Positions 17,429 to 25,889 of a stretch of 55,169 bases of DNA are shown in pieces. The notes under the pieces were generated by a model, which saw only the letters and a program-made list of their open reading frames with translations, had not been told where the DNA came from and made no database searches. The translations under genes and the position numbers were made by a program. The DNA is from Nitrospira sp. UBA5698 (lineage in GTDB: Bacteria; Nitrospirota; Nitrospiria; Nitrospirales; Nitrospiraceae): contig DIHK01000032.1 of assembly GCA_002420115.1 (NCBI GenBank), positions 1-55,169 of the forward strand, given 5' to 3'. Numbering within the stretch: position 1 is the stretch's first letter; each line of letters starts with the position of its first letter.

Positions 17429-18112
17429 CTAGGCGCGGCCCAGTGGTAGCCGGGGTTCAGACCCCTTGAAGCTTCCGGCGTAGAAGGCAGCGATCTGCGA
17501 TCGGCGACCGATACTAAGTTTGGAGTAGATATTGGCGAGGTAGTTCTTGACCGTTTTTTCGCTGAGTCGCAAAAACTGTGCGATTTCTTTGTTGGTGAGG
17601 CCCTTAGCAACGAGAGGAAGGAGACGCTGCTCTTGGGGCGAGAGGAGAGGACGTTTGGATTGTCCCGGCTCGGTAGGGACGTGCTTCAGTCGGTCCAACG
17701 TGTGTTGGGGCAAGCGAGCATCCATCTGCGTCTTGCCGGCTGCAACGGTTCGAATGGCTCGCACGAGTGTCTGAGAAGCGATGTCTTTGAGGAGATACCC
17801 GTGAGCGCCGGCGAGCACTGCTTCGAGCACCGTATGGTCGTCGGCAAAACTGGTGAGGAACAGCACTCGTGTGGTCGGACATCGTGCAAGGATCTCACGG
17901 GCTGCATCCACACCGCTTCCGTCCGGTAAGCGGATGTCAAGTAAGACGAGGTCGGGTTTCAGGCGAACACAAAGCTTTTTGGCCTCTGCCATTCGCTTTC
18001 CCTGTCCAATGACTTTTAGTCCGGGCGTCAGGTTCAGGACGGCACAGAGACCGATTCGCACGACTTCGTGGTCATCAATGATCACGAGTCGAATCGTTGA
18101 TGACTTACTCAT
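17429..18112 (-). CDS. NarL/FixJ-type response regulator
   Basis: The product is 227 residues: a receiver (acceptor Asp in LVLLDIRLP near residue 56, LFLTSFADD, LLKD) and a C-terminal LuxR-type HTH. The HTH contains LSPQEQRLLPLVAKGLTNKEI and KTVKNYLANIYSKL. It is the cognate partner of the multi-PAS kinase just upstream. I chose ATG 18112, three codons inside the longest frame, because AAGGA lies 8 bases before it. The gene start overlaps the upstream reading frame, which indicates coupling. The helix-turn-helix is clearly paralogous to that of the regulator at 22476-23156. Confidence 0.93.
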   Translation of the reverse strand: MSKSSTIRLVIIDDHEVVRIGLCAVLNLTPGLKVIGQGKRMAEAKKLCVRLKPDLVLLDIRLPDGSGVDAAREILARCPTTRVLFLTSFADDHTVLEAVLAGAHGYLLKDIASQTLVRAIRTVAAGKTQMDARLPQHTLDRLKHVPTEPGQSKRPLLSPQEQRLLPLVAKGLTNKEIAQFLRLSEKTVKNYLANIYSKLSIGRRSQIAAFYAGSFKGSEPRLPLGRA

Positions 18113-21100
18113 ACACCGCATCCTTTTTTAAGGGTACATCGACCGTGATCGTGGTTCCATGTCTTGGTACGCTTTCGAGAGTGAAAGAGGCAGCTATCTG
18201 CCGTGCACGAGCGGCCATATTGGCAAGTCCTCGGCCGGTGCGGCGTTTGCGTGAAGGGGAAAAGCCGACGCCATTGTCTCCGATGAGTAAGTGGATCGAA
18301 TTATGAACGACGCTCAGATGCAGCCAGCGGCGGGAGGCACGAGCATGGCGCAAGCTGTTACTTAGGGCTTCTCGCGTAATGTTCAACAGTTGCTCTCCGA
18401 TCTGAGGGGTGATAAAGGACAGCACGGGGCTCTTGATCTCAAGCTCGGTTGCGATACCCTCGGTATCGGTTGTGGAGGCAATAAGCTCTTGAAGTGACTG
18501 CCCGAAGTCCGTCTGAACGGACGTCCGTTCTGTGAGTGAGGTAATAAACCGTCGAACATCGATCATGAGACCGTTCAGCTGGCGAATGGCCTGGGATATA
18601 TGCGTTTTGGACCGGCGCGGTGATCGCTCCATTGCAAGCTTGCTGGCTTCAAGCTGCATTCCGACTGCGTACAGGGTTTGCAGGAGATTATCATGCAGGT
18701 CCCGACTGAGTTGCTCTCGTTCTTCCAGCGCCAGTTTGCGCTCGGTAATATCCTGGATCGCCGCGAGCAGCAGTGGGCCTTGCCGGCCGGGCAGATCGAT
18801 CTTGGTGGTTTTGACCAGAACCCAAATGATTTCACCTGATTTCCGGATATACCGCTTCTCATAGGTGTAGCCGGATCGGATGCCACGGTAGAATTCTTCA
18901 GTCAGTCGAATATTGGCGGAGAGATCCTCCGGGTGGGTGTACAATGCGTATGTGCTGCCGATGATTTCGTGAACCTCATATCCGGTTAGTTGGCAAAAAG
19001 CGAGATTCGCGGTGATGACACGCCAGTTTTCATCGAGAATGCAGAGTCCAACGGGGGCTTCGGCGACGAAGCGCTGGAGCCTCAATTCGCTCTCTCGTAA
19101 TGCCTGCTCGGCACGTTTGTGCTCGGTGATATCCCGGAAGCTCCAGACCCGGCCAACGATTTCGTTGTCGAGAATTTGCGGTCGGGAATACCGCTCAAAC
19201 ACTCGTCCGTCGTGGAAGGTGACCACATCAAAACTTTCCTGCTCCGGATGAGCATACAGCTCACGGACTTTCCGCAGAAATACCTCGGGCTCCTGAAGTT
19301 GGTCCAGCACAAAAGTCAGAAGTGCTTCGTGGTTTCCGCTGTCCGCGAGGGTCTGGGGAATGCTCCACAGGTGAAGGAAACGTTGATTCGCACTGGTGAC
19401 CTTCCCTTGTCGGTCGATGACCAACAATCCGTCGGCAACTGAATTGATAGCGGCTTGCAGGAGTGAGTACGATCGTTTCCGATCGGAGATGTCACGAACG
19501 AAGGCGAAGTTGTATTCCTTCCCTTCCATGACAATAAAATTCGCGACAATTTCTACAGGGTAGGTTTCGCCGGATTTGGCGCGATGACGCGATTCAAATC
19601 GAAGACGTCCTGCCCGACTCAATTCCGTCCAATGGTCGGGCCACCGTTCGATTTGGTACTCGGTATCGATGTCATTCACGGACATGCGAAGTAACTCTTC
19701 ACGTGAGTACCCGAGTCGTGTGCAAGCGGCGTCATTGACATAGAGAAAGCGAGCAGACTGATCGACCCAGAACACGAAATCTGCAGAGCGATCAACGGCC
19801 AACTGAGTCAGCCGAAGGGCGCGTTCGGCTTGCTTCAGGTCGGTCATATCGCGCGCGACCCCGACTAATCCGATGACGCATCCCTCCTGGTCCCGGTGGG
19901 GTGCCTTGATTACATGAAAAATGCGAGGCGTGCCGTCGATGGGCACAATTTCCTCGAATTCCCGTTGGACTGCGCCGGAACACACGTCACGATCCCCGGC
20001 CATACAGCGATCAGCAACCTCAGGGGGGAAAATGTCGGCATCGGTCTTTCCGATGATGTCCTCGGGGAGCTTGCAAAGGGTTTGCGCAAAGGCTGAATTG
20101 GCGAATCGATAGTGGCCGTTTCGATCCTTCATGAAAATTGCGTCGGGCGCCGTTTCAATGACGGATCGCATCAGTGCTTCTTGCTCCTGGAGGGCCTGTT
20201 CTGCCCGTTTGCGATCGTCGATGTTCTGGATCACGGCGATCAAATAGTCCTGATCGGAAGAGCCGCTATGGACCAGCGAGACGGTCAAATCGACCCATGT
20301 CCAGGTGTCATTGCTTCGACGATAGCGCTTCTCCATCGAGAAGGAATGCCGCCTATCCCTGCCCAATTCATCGAGGTACGTGAGGTTCAGCTTGAGGTCC
20401 TCTGGGTGTGTGAGATCTTGAAACGTTCGCTGAAGCATGGTTTCCGAGGAGTAGCCCAACAGTTCACACAGGTGCGGATTCACTCGCAGAAATCGCCCGT
20501 CGAGGTTCAGTTGGGCGATACCGACCCCTGCATGCTCATAAATGGCTCTCCATCGAGCCTCGCTCTCTCGAACCTGCGCCTCGATGAGGCGGCTCTCGGT
20601 GATATCGCGCACAAGACAGCCAACGGTTGCCTGGGACGCGTGGCTTCCTGGAATCAGGGTCAGGACCCCCGAAAAATATCGGAGGGTTTGATGCAGATGC
20701 ACGGCGTAATTAATCGTCGCAGCCTTGCCGGTCGTCATGACTTGCCGGATCGTTTTGACATAGTGGGAACCTGTTTCTTCTCCAAACAGATCGGTGAGGC
20801 GTCGGCCGATGAGGTCCTGTTTGGGCATCAGCAGCTTGTCGTTGTTGCGGGTCCAGACATTGAGATATTGTCCGTCTTGGTCGAACTCAAAGGCGAGGTC
20901 GTCCAGCGCATTCAAAAATGAGCGAAGACGAGCCTCGCCCCTCAGAGTCGCCTCCTCGGCTCGTTTGATCTCAGACTGATCCACGTAGAGGCCGACAGCC
21001 AGAGTCAGCTGTTCAAACTCATCATAGACAAAGACGGGCCAGAGCAGAAGGTTCAATATCGTGCCATCTTTGTGCCGGCGGCGCAGTTCTATCGGACCGG

Positions 21101-22298
21101 TTATTTCTCCACGTGTGCCTGCTTGCCAGAGGGCATTCGCCTCGCTTTCCTCCTCGGGCTCGGTATATGGAAGTTCATGGCCGAGCACTTCTTCTCTCGA
21201 CCATCCGAACAGACGGGTTGCGGCTTGGTTCCAGCTAACGACGCGCGCTTCTCGATCGAGGCTGACAATGGGCAATGGGGACTCCTCCACGAGGGTCTGG
21301 AGCAGACGGGACGTTTCCTGGAGTTGCTTTTCAGTCCGCTTGCGCACGGTCACATCTTCACAGACGACAAGGACGAGGATCTGATTGGTATGATCGTGGA
21401 TCGCCCGCGCACGCTCTTTGACCCATATCCTGACTCCGTCTTTCCGGACTTTTTGAATGTCCCACTCAAACACGGTGTAGGGACTGGTGGCACACGCGAT
21501 CAACTGTCCCAGCACGGTCTGGTGGTCTTTCCGGTCAAATAGCTGCAGGATGGACCGGCCGATGAGATCTTCTTTCTGGTATCCGAGTTGATCCGCTCCA
21601 AAATTATTGGCGGATAAGATGGTGCCATCAGGGGAGAGCGTGAAATACATGAAGGGGTTGTGCTCGTAGAGGGATTGGTAGCGTTGTTCACTTGCTTTGA
21701 GTGCCGACTCAGCCTGTTGCCTTCGTGCAATTTCAGTCGTCAGTTCATGGACAGCCTGTTCCAATCCGGCTGTTCGTTCTCGGACACGTGTTTCCAGAGT
21801 TTCTCGGAGGGCTTCCTGGGTGAGGTCGAATTCTTTACGAGCAGTGATATCTTCGACCGTCCCTGTCATGCCCGACGCCGGCTCATGCTCGCCGCCTGTG
21901 GCACGACCACGGCAGGCCACCCACCGAACGGCTCCGGAAGGGGTGAGGATGCGATGTTCTACTCTGTAGGGAGAATGGTCGTGCACGGCCTTTGTAATGG
22001 CCGCACTGAGACAATGGCGGTCATCCGGATGCACGAGAGCAAAGAATCCTTCATATGATCCATCGAACGTGCCGGGAGGAAGGCCGAAGATCCGTTCAGT
22101 TTCTTGCGACCAGATCACCCGATTTGTCCTGCCGTCCCACTCCCATGTCCCCACTTGGGCAGCCCCGAGTGCCGTGGTCTGCGGTGAGGGAGCGCCTTGT
22201 TTTGCATGAACGAGCGCCTGTTGGAGTTCAAGAATCTGATGGCGCAGTTGGGCAACCTCGCTGATCGGTGAACTCTCGGTCTCCGGCGGTGAACTCAT
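18105..22298 (-). CDS. Giant sensor histidine kinase with about nine PAS domains (NarX-type core)
   Basis: This 1397-residue protein has no transmembrane segment. About nine consecutive PAS/PAC units are recognisable by repeated starts such as YQSLYEHNPF, LQTLVEESPL, WRAIYEHAGV, MRSVIETAPD and LQRFVAEAPV. Each runs about 115-125 residues and ends with a DIT.R/DI.DRK-type PAC motif. The catalytic part is a HisKA_3 domain (LSRDLHDNLLQTLYAVG, about 1195-1260) and HATPase_c (NITREALSNSLRHA, DNGVGF, GRGLANM). This is the NarX/DegS class, which pairs with NarL-type regulators, and one lies directly downstream. Nothing in the PAS units reveals a cofactor, so the input is unknown, though redox, oxygen or small ligands are usual. 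Confidence 0.93.
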   Translation of the reverse strand: MSSPPETESSPISEVAQLRHQILELQQALVHAKQGAPSPQTTALGAAQVGTWEWDGRTNRVIWSQETERIFGLPPGTFDGSYEGFFALVHPDDRHCLSAAITKAVHDHSPYRVEHRILTPSGAVRWVACRGRATGGEHEPASGMTGTVEDITARKEFDLTQEALRETLETRVRERTAGLEQAVHELTTEIARRQQAESALKASEQRYQSLYEHNPFMYFTLSPDGTILSANNFGADQLGYQKEDLIGRSILQLFDRKDHQTVLGQLIACATSPYTVFEWDIQKVRKDGVRIWVKERARAIHDHTNQILVLVVCEDVTVRKRTEKQLQETSRLLQTLVEESPLPIVSLDREARVVSWNQAATRLFGWSREEVLGHELPYTEPEEESEANALWQAGTRGEITGPIELRRRHKDGTILNLLLWPVFVYDEFEQLTLAVGLYVDQSEIKRAEEATLRGEARLRSFLNALDDLAFEFDQDGQYLNVWTRNNDKLLMPKQDLIGRRLTDLFGEETGSHYVKTIRQVMTTGKAATINYAVHLHQTLRYFSGVLTLIPGSHASQATVGCLVRDITESRLIEAQVRESEARWRAIYEHAGVGIAQLNLDGRFLRVNPHLCELLGYSSETMLQRTFQDLTHPEDLKLNLTYLDELGRDRRHSFSMEKRYRRSNDTWTWVDLTVSLVHSGSSDQDYLIAVIQNIDDRKRAEQALQEQEALMRSVIETAPDAIFMKDRNGHYRFANSAFAQTLCKLPEDIIGKTDADIFPPEVADRCMAGDRDVCSGAVQREFEEIVPIDGTPRIFHVIKAPHRDQEGCVIGLVGVARDMTDLKQAERALRLTQLAVDRSADFVFWVDQSARFLYVNDAACTRLGYSREELLRMSVNDIDTEYQIERWPDHWTELSRAGRLRFESRHRAKSGETYPVEIVANFIVMEGKEYNFAFVRDISDRKRSYSLLQAAINSVADGLLVIDRQGKVTSANQRFLHLWSIPQTLADSGNHEALLTFVLDQLQEPEVFLRKVRELYAHPEQESFDVVTFHDGRVFERYSRPQILDNEIVGRVWSFRDITEHKRAEQALRESELRLQRFVAEAPVGLCILDENWRVITANLAFCQLTGYEVHEIIGSTYALYTHPEDLSANIRLTEEFYRGIRSGYTYEKRYIRKSGEIIWVLVKTTKIDLPGRQGPLLLAAIQDITERKLALEEREQLSRDLHDNLLQTLYAVGMQLEASKLAMERSPRRSKTHISQAIRQLNGLMIDVRRFITSLTERTSVQTDFGQSLQELIASTTDTEGIATELEIKSPVLSFITPQIGEQLLNITREALSNSLRHARASRRWLHLSVVHNSIHLLIGDNGVGFSPSRKRRTGRGLANMAARARQIAASFTLESVPRHGTTITVDVPLKKDAVYE

Positions 22299-22307
22299 GA
22301 ACAGAAA

Positions 22308-22411
22308 CCTCTGGCTAGTCCAGACGAGGTCCTCATGTCAGTATCGGTGCAATTAATGATCACGGATAGCGGAGGATAGTATAGGACCTGCCGGTCTGAC
22401 AAAACCAGAGG
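22308..22411 (-). repeat. Long-range inverted repeat between two kinase/regulator pairs
   Basis: CCTCTGG (22308-22314), CAGAC (22321-22325) and AGGTCC (22327-22332) are mirrored in order by GGACCT (22384-22389), GTCTG (22394-22398) and CCAGAGG (22405-22411). The three stems enclose a loop of about 51 bases. The structure lies between the regulator ending at 22476 and the multi-PAS kinase starting at 22298. It could fold in the intercistronic RNA or be an operator pair. Confidence 0.5.
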
Positions 22412-22475
22412 GGGATGGAGACACCGATATTCGCAGCGAGAGATAAACGAGAGAACTGTGGCGGTCGCAGGAACG

Positions 22476-23156
22476 TCAGAGTTTGGGGCTTTGGCTCACA
22501 GCGGGGATATGAGATTCCTTCATGAACCAAGCCACCGCTTCGGTACGCCGTTTCACATGGAGTTTGTCGAAAATATTCGCCAGGTAGTTTTTGATGGTCT
22601 TGTCGCTCAGGCGCAGTTGGACCGCAATTTCCTTATTGGTTTTGCCTTCTGCCAAAAGCGGCAAGATTAAGCGCTCCTGCGGAGAAAGCCGAGAGACTCC
22701 TTGGGAGGTGACTCCTAAGTGTGAGCTGGTCCGAATCCAATGCAGCGCCTGCTGTGTCACTCGGGGATCAAGATAGCCCTGCCCCGAGGCCACCGTGCGA
22801 ATGGCTCGAATCAGGTCGTCCATGCGGACATCCTTGAGTACATAGCCATGGGCGCCGTTCTGGACGGCAGCCATGACGGTCGTATCCTCAGCATAACTTG
22901 TGAGAATAAGAATTCGCAGTTTGGGTGATACGGTCAGCAAGCGGCGGATGGCCTCAGTGACCGTCGCGTCAGGAAGTTTCACATCGAGCAACACCATCTG
23001 AGGCATCAGACGCTCGACCAGGCCCACACCGCTGGCGACCGTTGCCGCTTCGCCCACGATGGCAAGATCTGCTTCAAGGTGAAGCAGGGCACGCAGTCCC
23101 CTGCGGACCATTTCATGATCGTCGATGAGTACGATGCTGGTTTGTGGTTGTTTCAT
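22476..23156 (-). CDS. NarL/FixJ-type response regulator
   Basis: The product is 226 residues: a receiver with acidic IDDHE near the N-terminus, acceptor Asp in MVLLDVKLPDA, LILTSYAED and VLKD, then a LuxR-type HTH (LSPQERLILPLLAEGKTNKEI, KTIKNYLANIFDKL). It partners with the kinase immediately upstream; their frames overlap by 4 bases (ATGA). A gap of about 180 bp with a long inverted repeat separates it from the second kinase/regulator pair, on the same strand. Confidence 0.94.
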   Translation of the reverse strand: MKQPQTSIVLIDDHEMVRRGLRALLHLEADLAIVGEAATVASGVGLVERLMPQMVLLDVKLPDATVTEAIRRLLTVSPKLRILILTSYAEDTTVMAAVQNGAHGYVLKDVRMDDLIRAIRTVASGQGYLDPRVTQQALHWIRTSSHLGVTSQGVSRLSPQERLILPLLAEGKTNKEIAVQLRLSDKTIKNYLANIFDKLHVKRRTEAVAWFMKESHIPAVSQSPKL

Positions 23157-23956
23157 ATAGATGTCAGTAAGGGTTCCAATGAAAATTCTGCTGTGATCTG
23201 CGTGCCTTTTCCGATCTTAGACTGAATATGCAATGTCCCGCCGAGTTTCTTAGCACGGGTCTCCATATTGGTCAGTCCGTACCCGCGTGACGGTCCCGGA
23301 GCCGGCGCAAAGCCTATCCCGTCGTCTTGGATACTGACTCGGACTCGTGTGTCTTTCATACGAATGGAGACCGCAGCCTGGGTGGCGTGGGCATGGCGGG
23401 CACAGTTGCTGAGGGCCTCACGAACGATATTGAGAATTTCTCGCTCTTCTTCATGAGTGAGCACCTCGATGGCGTGGCGCTGAAGATCTAGTTTCACATC
23501 AAGGCGTCCTGTTTGCGAATACGTCGTCCGGAGCGTAGTGAGTTCCGAGGACAAATCAAATTCCCGCACGGTGTCTGACTCCAATTCGCGAATCATACTC
23601 CGGATTTCATGGATGAGGTGATTGATTTGGTCGACGATTGTCGCATGAGATGAGTAGTATTCAATATCACTAGTATGCCTAAGTCTGTGAGAGGATTCAA
23701 TAGTGAGTCCGAGGGCATACAGAGATTGCAGGATACAGTCATGCAGATCACGCCCAAGACGGGAGCGATCCTCCAAGAGCTGGTGTAAGCGCTGCTCCCT
23801 TGCCTTGAATGCTGTGGCCAATTCTCCTGCGCAAGGCTCCAAGTGAGTGATGCCGTAAGTTTCACGGGCCGGTCGAACAGATTGGACTTTCATGAGGGTT
23901 GACGTAGCTAGGCGCCCGCCTTCCAACAGCTGAAACCGAGTTTTCTGTTCAGTCAC
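23153..23956 (-). CDS. Cytoplasmic NarX-type histidine kinase, divergent from luxI
   Basis: The kinase core is a HisKA_3 domain (LGRDLHDCILQSLYALG) and HATPase_c (NIVREALSNCARHA, DDGIGF, GYGLTNM). About 65 residues precede it and contain no transmembrane segment or recognised sensor fold. I place the start at GTG 23956 (267 residues), because GGAGG lies 7 bases upstream. The longer frame to ATG 24103 would translate the 40-bp inverted repeat, which looks regulatory rather than coding. The gene is divergent from the AHL synthase and shares its upstream region, including a lux-box-like site about 110 bp from this start. Quorum control of this kinase/regulator pair is therefore plausible but inferred. 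Confidence 0.85.
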   Translation of the reverse strand: MTEQKTRFQLLEGGRLATSTLMKVQSVRPARETYGITHLEPCAGELATAFKAREQRLHQLLEDRSRLGRDLHDCILQSLYALGLTIESSHRLRHTSDIEYYSSHATIVDQINHLIHEIRSMIRELESDTVREFDLSSELTTLRTTYSQTGRLDVKLDLQRHAIEVLTHEEEREILNIVREALSNCARHAHATQAAVSIRMKDTRVRVSIQDDGIGFAPAPGPSRGYGLTNMETRAKKLGGTLHIQSKIGKGTQITAEFSLEPLLTSI

Positions 23957-24046
23957 GATAAGTCCTCCAGTTAATTCACCGCGTCCTAGTTCTTCCGCTG
24001 ATCCAATCTCTACATCACACGTGTAGGAACATGTACTTCTTTTAGC

Positions 24047-24086
24047 ACCAGACGTCACCTGGCGGACCCGCCAGGTGACGTCTGGT
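24047..24086. promoter_or_regulatory. 40-bp inverted repeat containing a lux-box-like site
   Basis: Arms 24047-24065 and 24068-24086 are perfectly complementary over 19 bp with a 2-base centre (24066-24067). The central 20 bp, 24057-24076, read ACCTG-N10-CAGGT, matching the arms and spacing of the classical lux box. The centre lies about 106 bp from the luxI ATG and about 110 bp from the divergent kinase GTG, so the site is almost equidistant. A second small palindrome (TCTGGTACCAGA, 24081-24092) overlaps the right arm. No T-run follows, which argues against a terminator. This is most likely the binding site of the LuxR-type protein encoded at 24918-25718. Confidence 0.65.
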
Positions 24087-24172
24087 ACCAGAGATGAAAC
24101 CATCCGCCCCGATCACGGGGTAATCAGCTCTATATTCCAGAACAAATAGCCAGGTCCAAACGGGAGGTCGCC

Positions 24173-24895
24173 ATGACGGTTCTAGCTGACCGAACAGTAC
24201 ACAACATCGTATTCACCGAGGGGGATTTTGTTGTAAAGACCCTTGAGACGAAAGACGAGATGGTGAAGGCGTATCGATTGCGACATCGTGTCTTTGCAGA
24301 ACAACTGAAGTGGGTGGCTGAAACCGAAGATGGTCAAGAAATGGATATGTATGACCTGTGGGGTGTCACAGTTGGCGTTCTCAGCCGTGAAGGAGTGTTG
24401 CTTGGTATGGCTCGCCTCCTTCCTCCCTCAGGGGAATTCATGTTAGGGAATGAGTTCGGAGCGTTACTCCCAACCGACTATAGGATCAGAAAAGAGCAGG
24501 ACACTGCGGAGATTACAAGGCTTACAGTGAATCCTGATATTAAGGATCCAAAACTCTCTAGCAGAGTGATGTTAGCCGTGTTGAAAGGGATCTACCAGTG
24601 GGCGGTAGAGAACGAGATTCGGTACTATTACCTTGAAGTGGAACACCGATTCTTGCGAGCTCTTCGCATGCTGGGTTTTCCTTGTGTTCCAATAGGTCCA
24701 GTGGTGAAGCTCCCGCCTGCTGGCGCCGAAGCGGTCGCTGCGCTGTATGATATGACTCGATTTGATGATGAAAACAGCGTAAAGCGGCCGAGCTTTCTCG
24801 AATGGATTTCAACGATTCAGAAACCGGACGGCGAAATAGTCTTAGGTCGAACATCATCGTATCAGAAAATGGGCGCAGATCTGGTGATGACCTGA
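24173..24895 (+). CDS. luxI: LuxI-type acyl-homoserine-lactone synthase
   Basis: The 240-residue product is in the LuxI family, which makes AHL signals from S-adenosylmethionine and an acyl carrier (acyl-ACP or acyl-CoA). The invariant family residues can all be placed. Arg and Phe occur in RLRHRVFAE, Trp in LKW, and Glu/Asp/Asp in EMDMYD. Arg occurs in ARLLPP, and Glu and Arg in AEITRL. The acyl chain length cannot be read from sequence. GGGAGG lies 5 bases before the ATG. No consensus -35 is seen; a possible -10 (TATATT) lies at 24131. A lux-box-like site lies about 106 bp upstream, consistent with positive autoregulation. luxR is convergent, 22 bp downstream. Confidence 0.95.
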   Translation: MTVLADRTVHNIVFTEGDFVVKTLETKDEMVKAYRLRHRVFAEQLKWVAETEDGQEMDMYDLWGVTVGVLSREGVLLGMARLLPPSGEFMLGNEFGALLPTDYRIRKEQDTAEITRLTVNPDIKDPKLSSRVMLAVLKGIYQWAVENEIRYYYLEVEHRFLRALRMLGFPCVPIGPVVKLPPAGAEAVAALYDMTRFDDENSVKRPSFLEWISTIQKPDGEIVLGRTSSYQKMGADLVMT

Positions 24896-24917
24896 CGTGG
24901 TAGGACATGACAAATGC

Positions 24918-25718
24918 TTAGACCACATTCGGCAGGCCATGCTCAATGGCGGTGGCAACCGCTTGAGATCGAGATGTGACATCCAGCTTGGAAAAGATAC
25001 TTTCCACATGGAATCGGATGGTGCGCTCTGTCACCCCCATGATTTGAGCGATTTCCCAATTGGTTTTGCCGTTCTTGACCCAGTTGAGGATCGTGAGCTC
25101 GCGCATGGTGAGCCGTTTGACACAGCGATTCATGGATTGTGCCTTTGCTGGGGCTGTGCGTAACAACGCCATGTGAACGTAGTACCCAAAATATTCGATG
25201 AGAGGTACATAGCGGGCAGCATCCACGCTACTCGCTGAGGCAAACGAACAGAAGGTAGCCACTCTGCACGACGGATCGGCGGATCCAGTGGTAATCCCAT
25301 CACCCAGCCCAAACTCCCTGGCGGCGGTCATGAATTCCTGTTGCTTGGGAGAGGTTGCCTCTCGGTACGTGGTTCCCCAGTGTTGGGTGCCAGGCTTGTT
25401 CAAAGCCGTTTGGAAGACTGGGTCGACTTCAAAGTAGCCGTTTTGCCAGTAGAGCTTAATCCATTCTTCTGGGTAACTGACGTTCACGACGTTGGTAAAC
25501 CCATCAAAATTACCATTAGGCGAGAGGCGAGCGAGGCCGCCGATCACTCGTGAAAACGGAAATAGATTTTGAAACCGCACGAGGGCCTCTTTCACATCAG
25601 CGGTGGTACTCGATTCGGTCATGTAATGGAGAGCCTCAATAAAGGAGGCACATTCTGCCTTTGAAAGTTGTTCGAAAAGTTGGTGAGGGAAGGGGCGTTT
25701 CGTAGCAGTCTGTCCCAT
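24918..25718 (-). CDS. luxR: LuxR-type AHL-responsive transcription factor
   Basis: The product is 266 residues, with an autoinducer-binding domain (about 20-180) and a C-terminal LuxR HTH (about 200-260, LTMRELTILNWVKNGKTNWEIA and FHVESIFSKL). The ligand-pocket residues of the TraR/LuxR family can be placed. Trp and Tyr occur in PEEWIKLY, Asp-Pro in EVDPVF, Trp in QHWG, and Gly in FGLGDG. It is therefore a true AHL receptor type rather than a NarL-like regulator. ATG 25718 is chosen because GGAGG lies 5 bases upstream. The longer frame's ATG (25757) overlaps a TATAAT box. Its gene is tail-to-tail with luxI and divergent from fadL. Confidence 0.94.
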   Translation of the reverse strand: MGQTATKRPFPHQLFEQLSKAECASFIEALHYMTESSTTADVKEALVRFQNLFPFSRVIGGLARLSPNGNFDGFTNVVNVSYPEEWIKLYWQNGYFEVDPVFQTALNKPGTQHWGTTYREATSPKQQEFMTAAREFGLGDGITTGSADPSCRVATFCSFASASSVDAARYVPLIEYFGYYVHMALLRTAPAKAQSMNRCVKRLTMRELTILNWVKNGKTNWEIAQIMGVTERTIRFHVESIFSKLDVTSRSQAVATAIEHGLPNVV

Positions 25719-25755
25719 AGACGCCTCCGTATTAAAAATATAAAAACAGCGGCGC

Positions 25756-25761
25756 ATTATA
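25756..25761 (-). promoter_or_regulatory. -10 box of the luxR promoter
   Basis: TATAAT is present on the minus strand at 25761-25756, within an AT-rich stretch (25735-25785). Transcription would start near 25749, about 30 bases before ATG 25718. No good -35 is present. Promoter activity is inferred. Confidence 0.45.
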
Positions 25762-25889
25762 TGAAATTAAAAACAGTTTGAATAGAGGCCAACATATAGA
25801 GCCGTATGGGCCTATGCCTTGCAGGTGAAATGGGCTAATGAATCTATGGCTAAACAGTGGATCGCTGGCCACACGAACAGGGTTGATCC

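Noticed and set aside
20112..20921. A 269-codon + strand frame opposite the multi-PAS kinase
   Set aside because: It lies wholly antisense to conserved PAS domains, and its translation has no recognisable motif; it is a shadow of codon bias.
23957..24103. Longer N-terminus for the divergent kinase, starting at ATG 24103
   Set aside because: It would translate the 40-bp palindrome and lacks a ribosome site, whereas GTG 23956 has GGAGG at good spacing.
25807..25826. A possible lux box upstream of luxR (CAGGT at 25822)
   Set aside because: The partner half-site at the required 10-base spacing reads TGGGC instead of ACCTG, so only one half is present.
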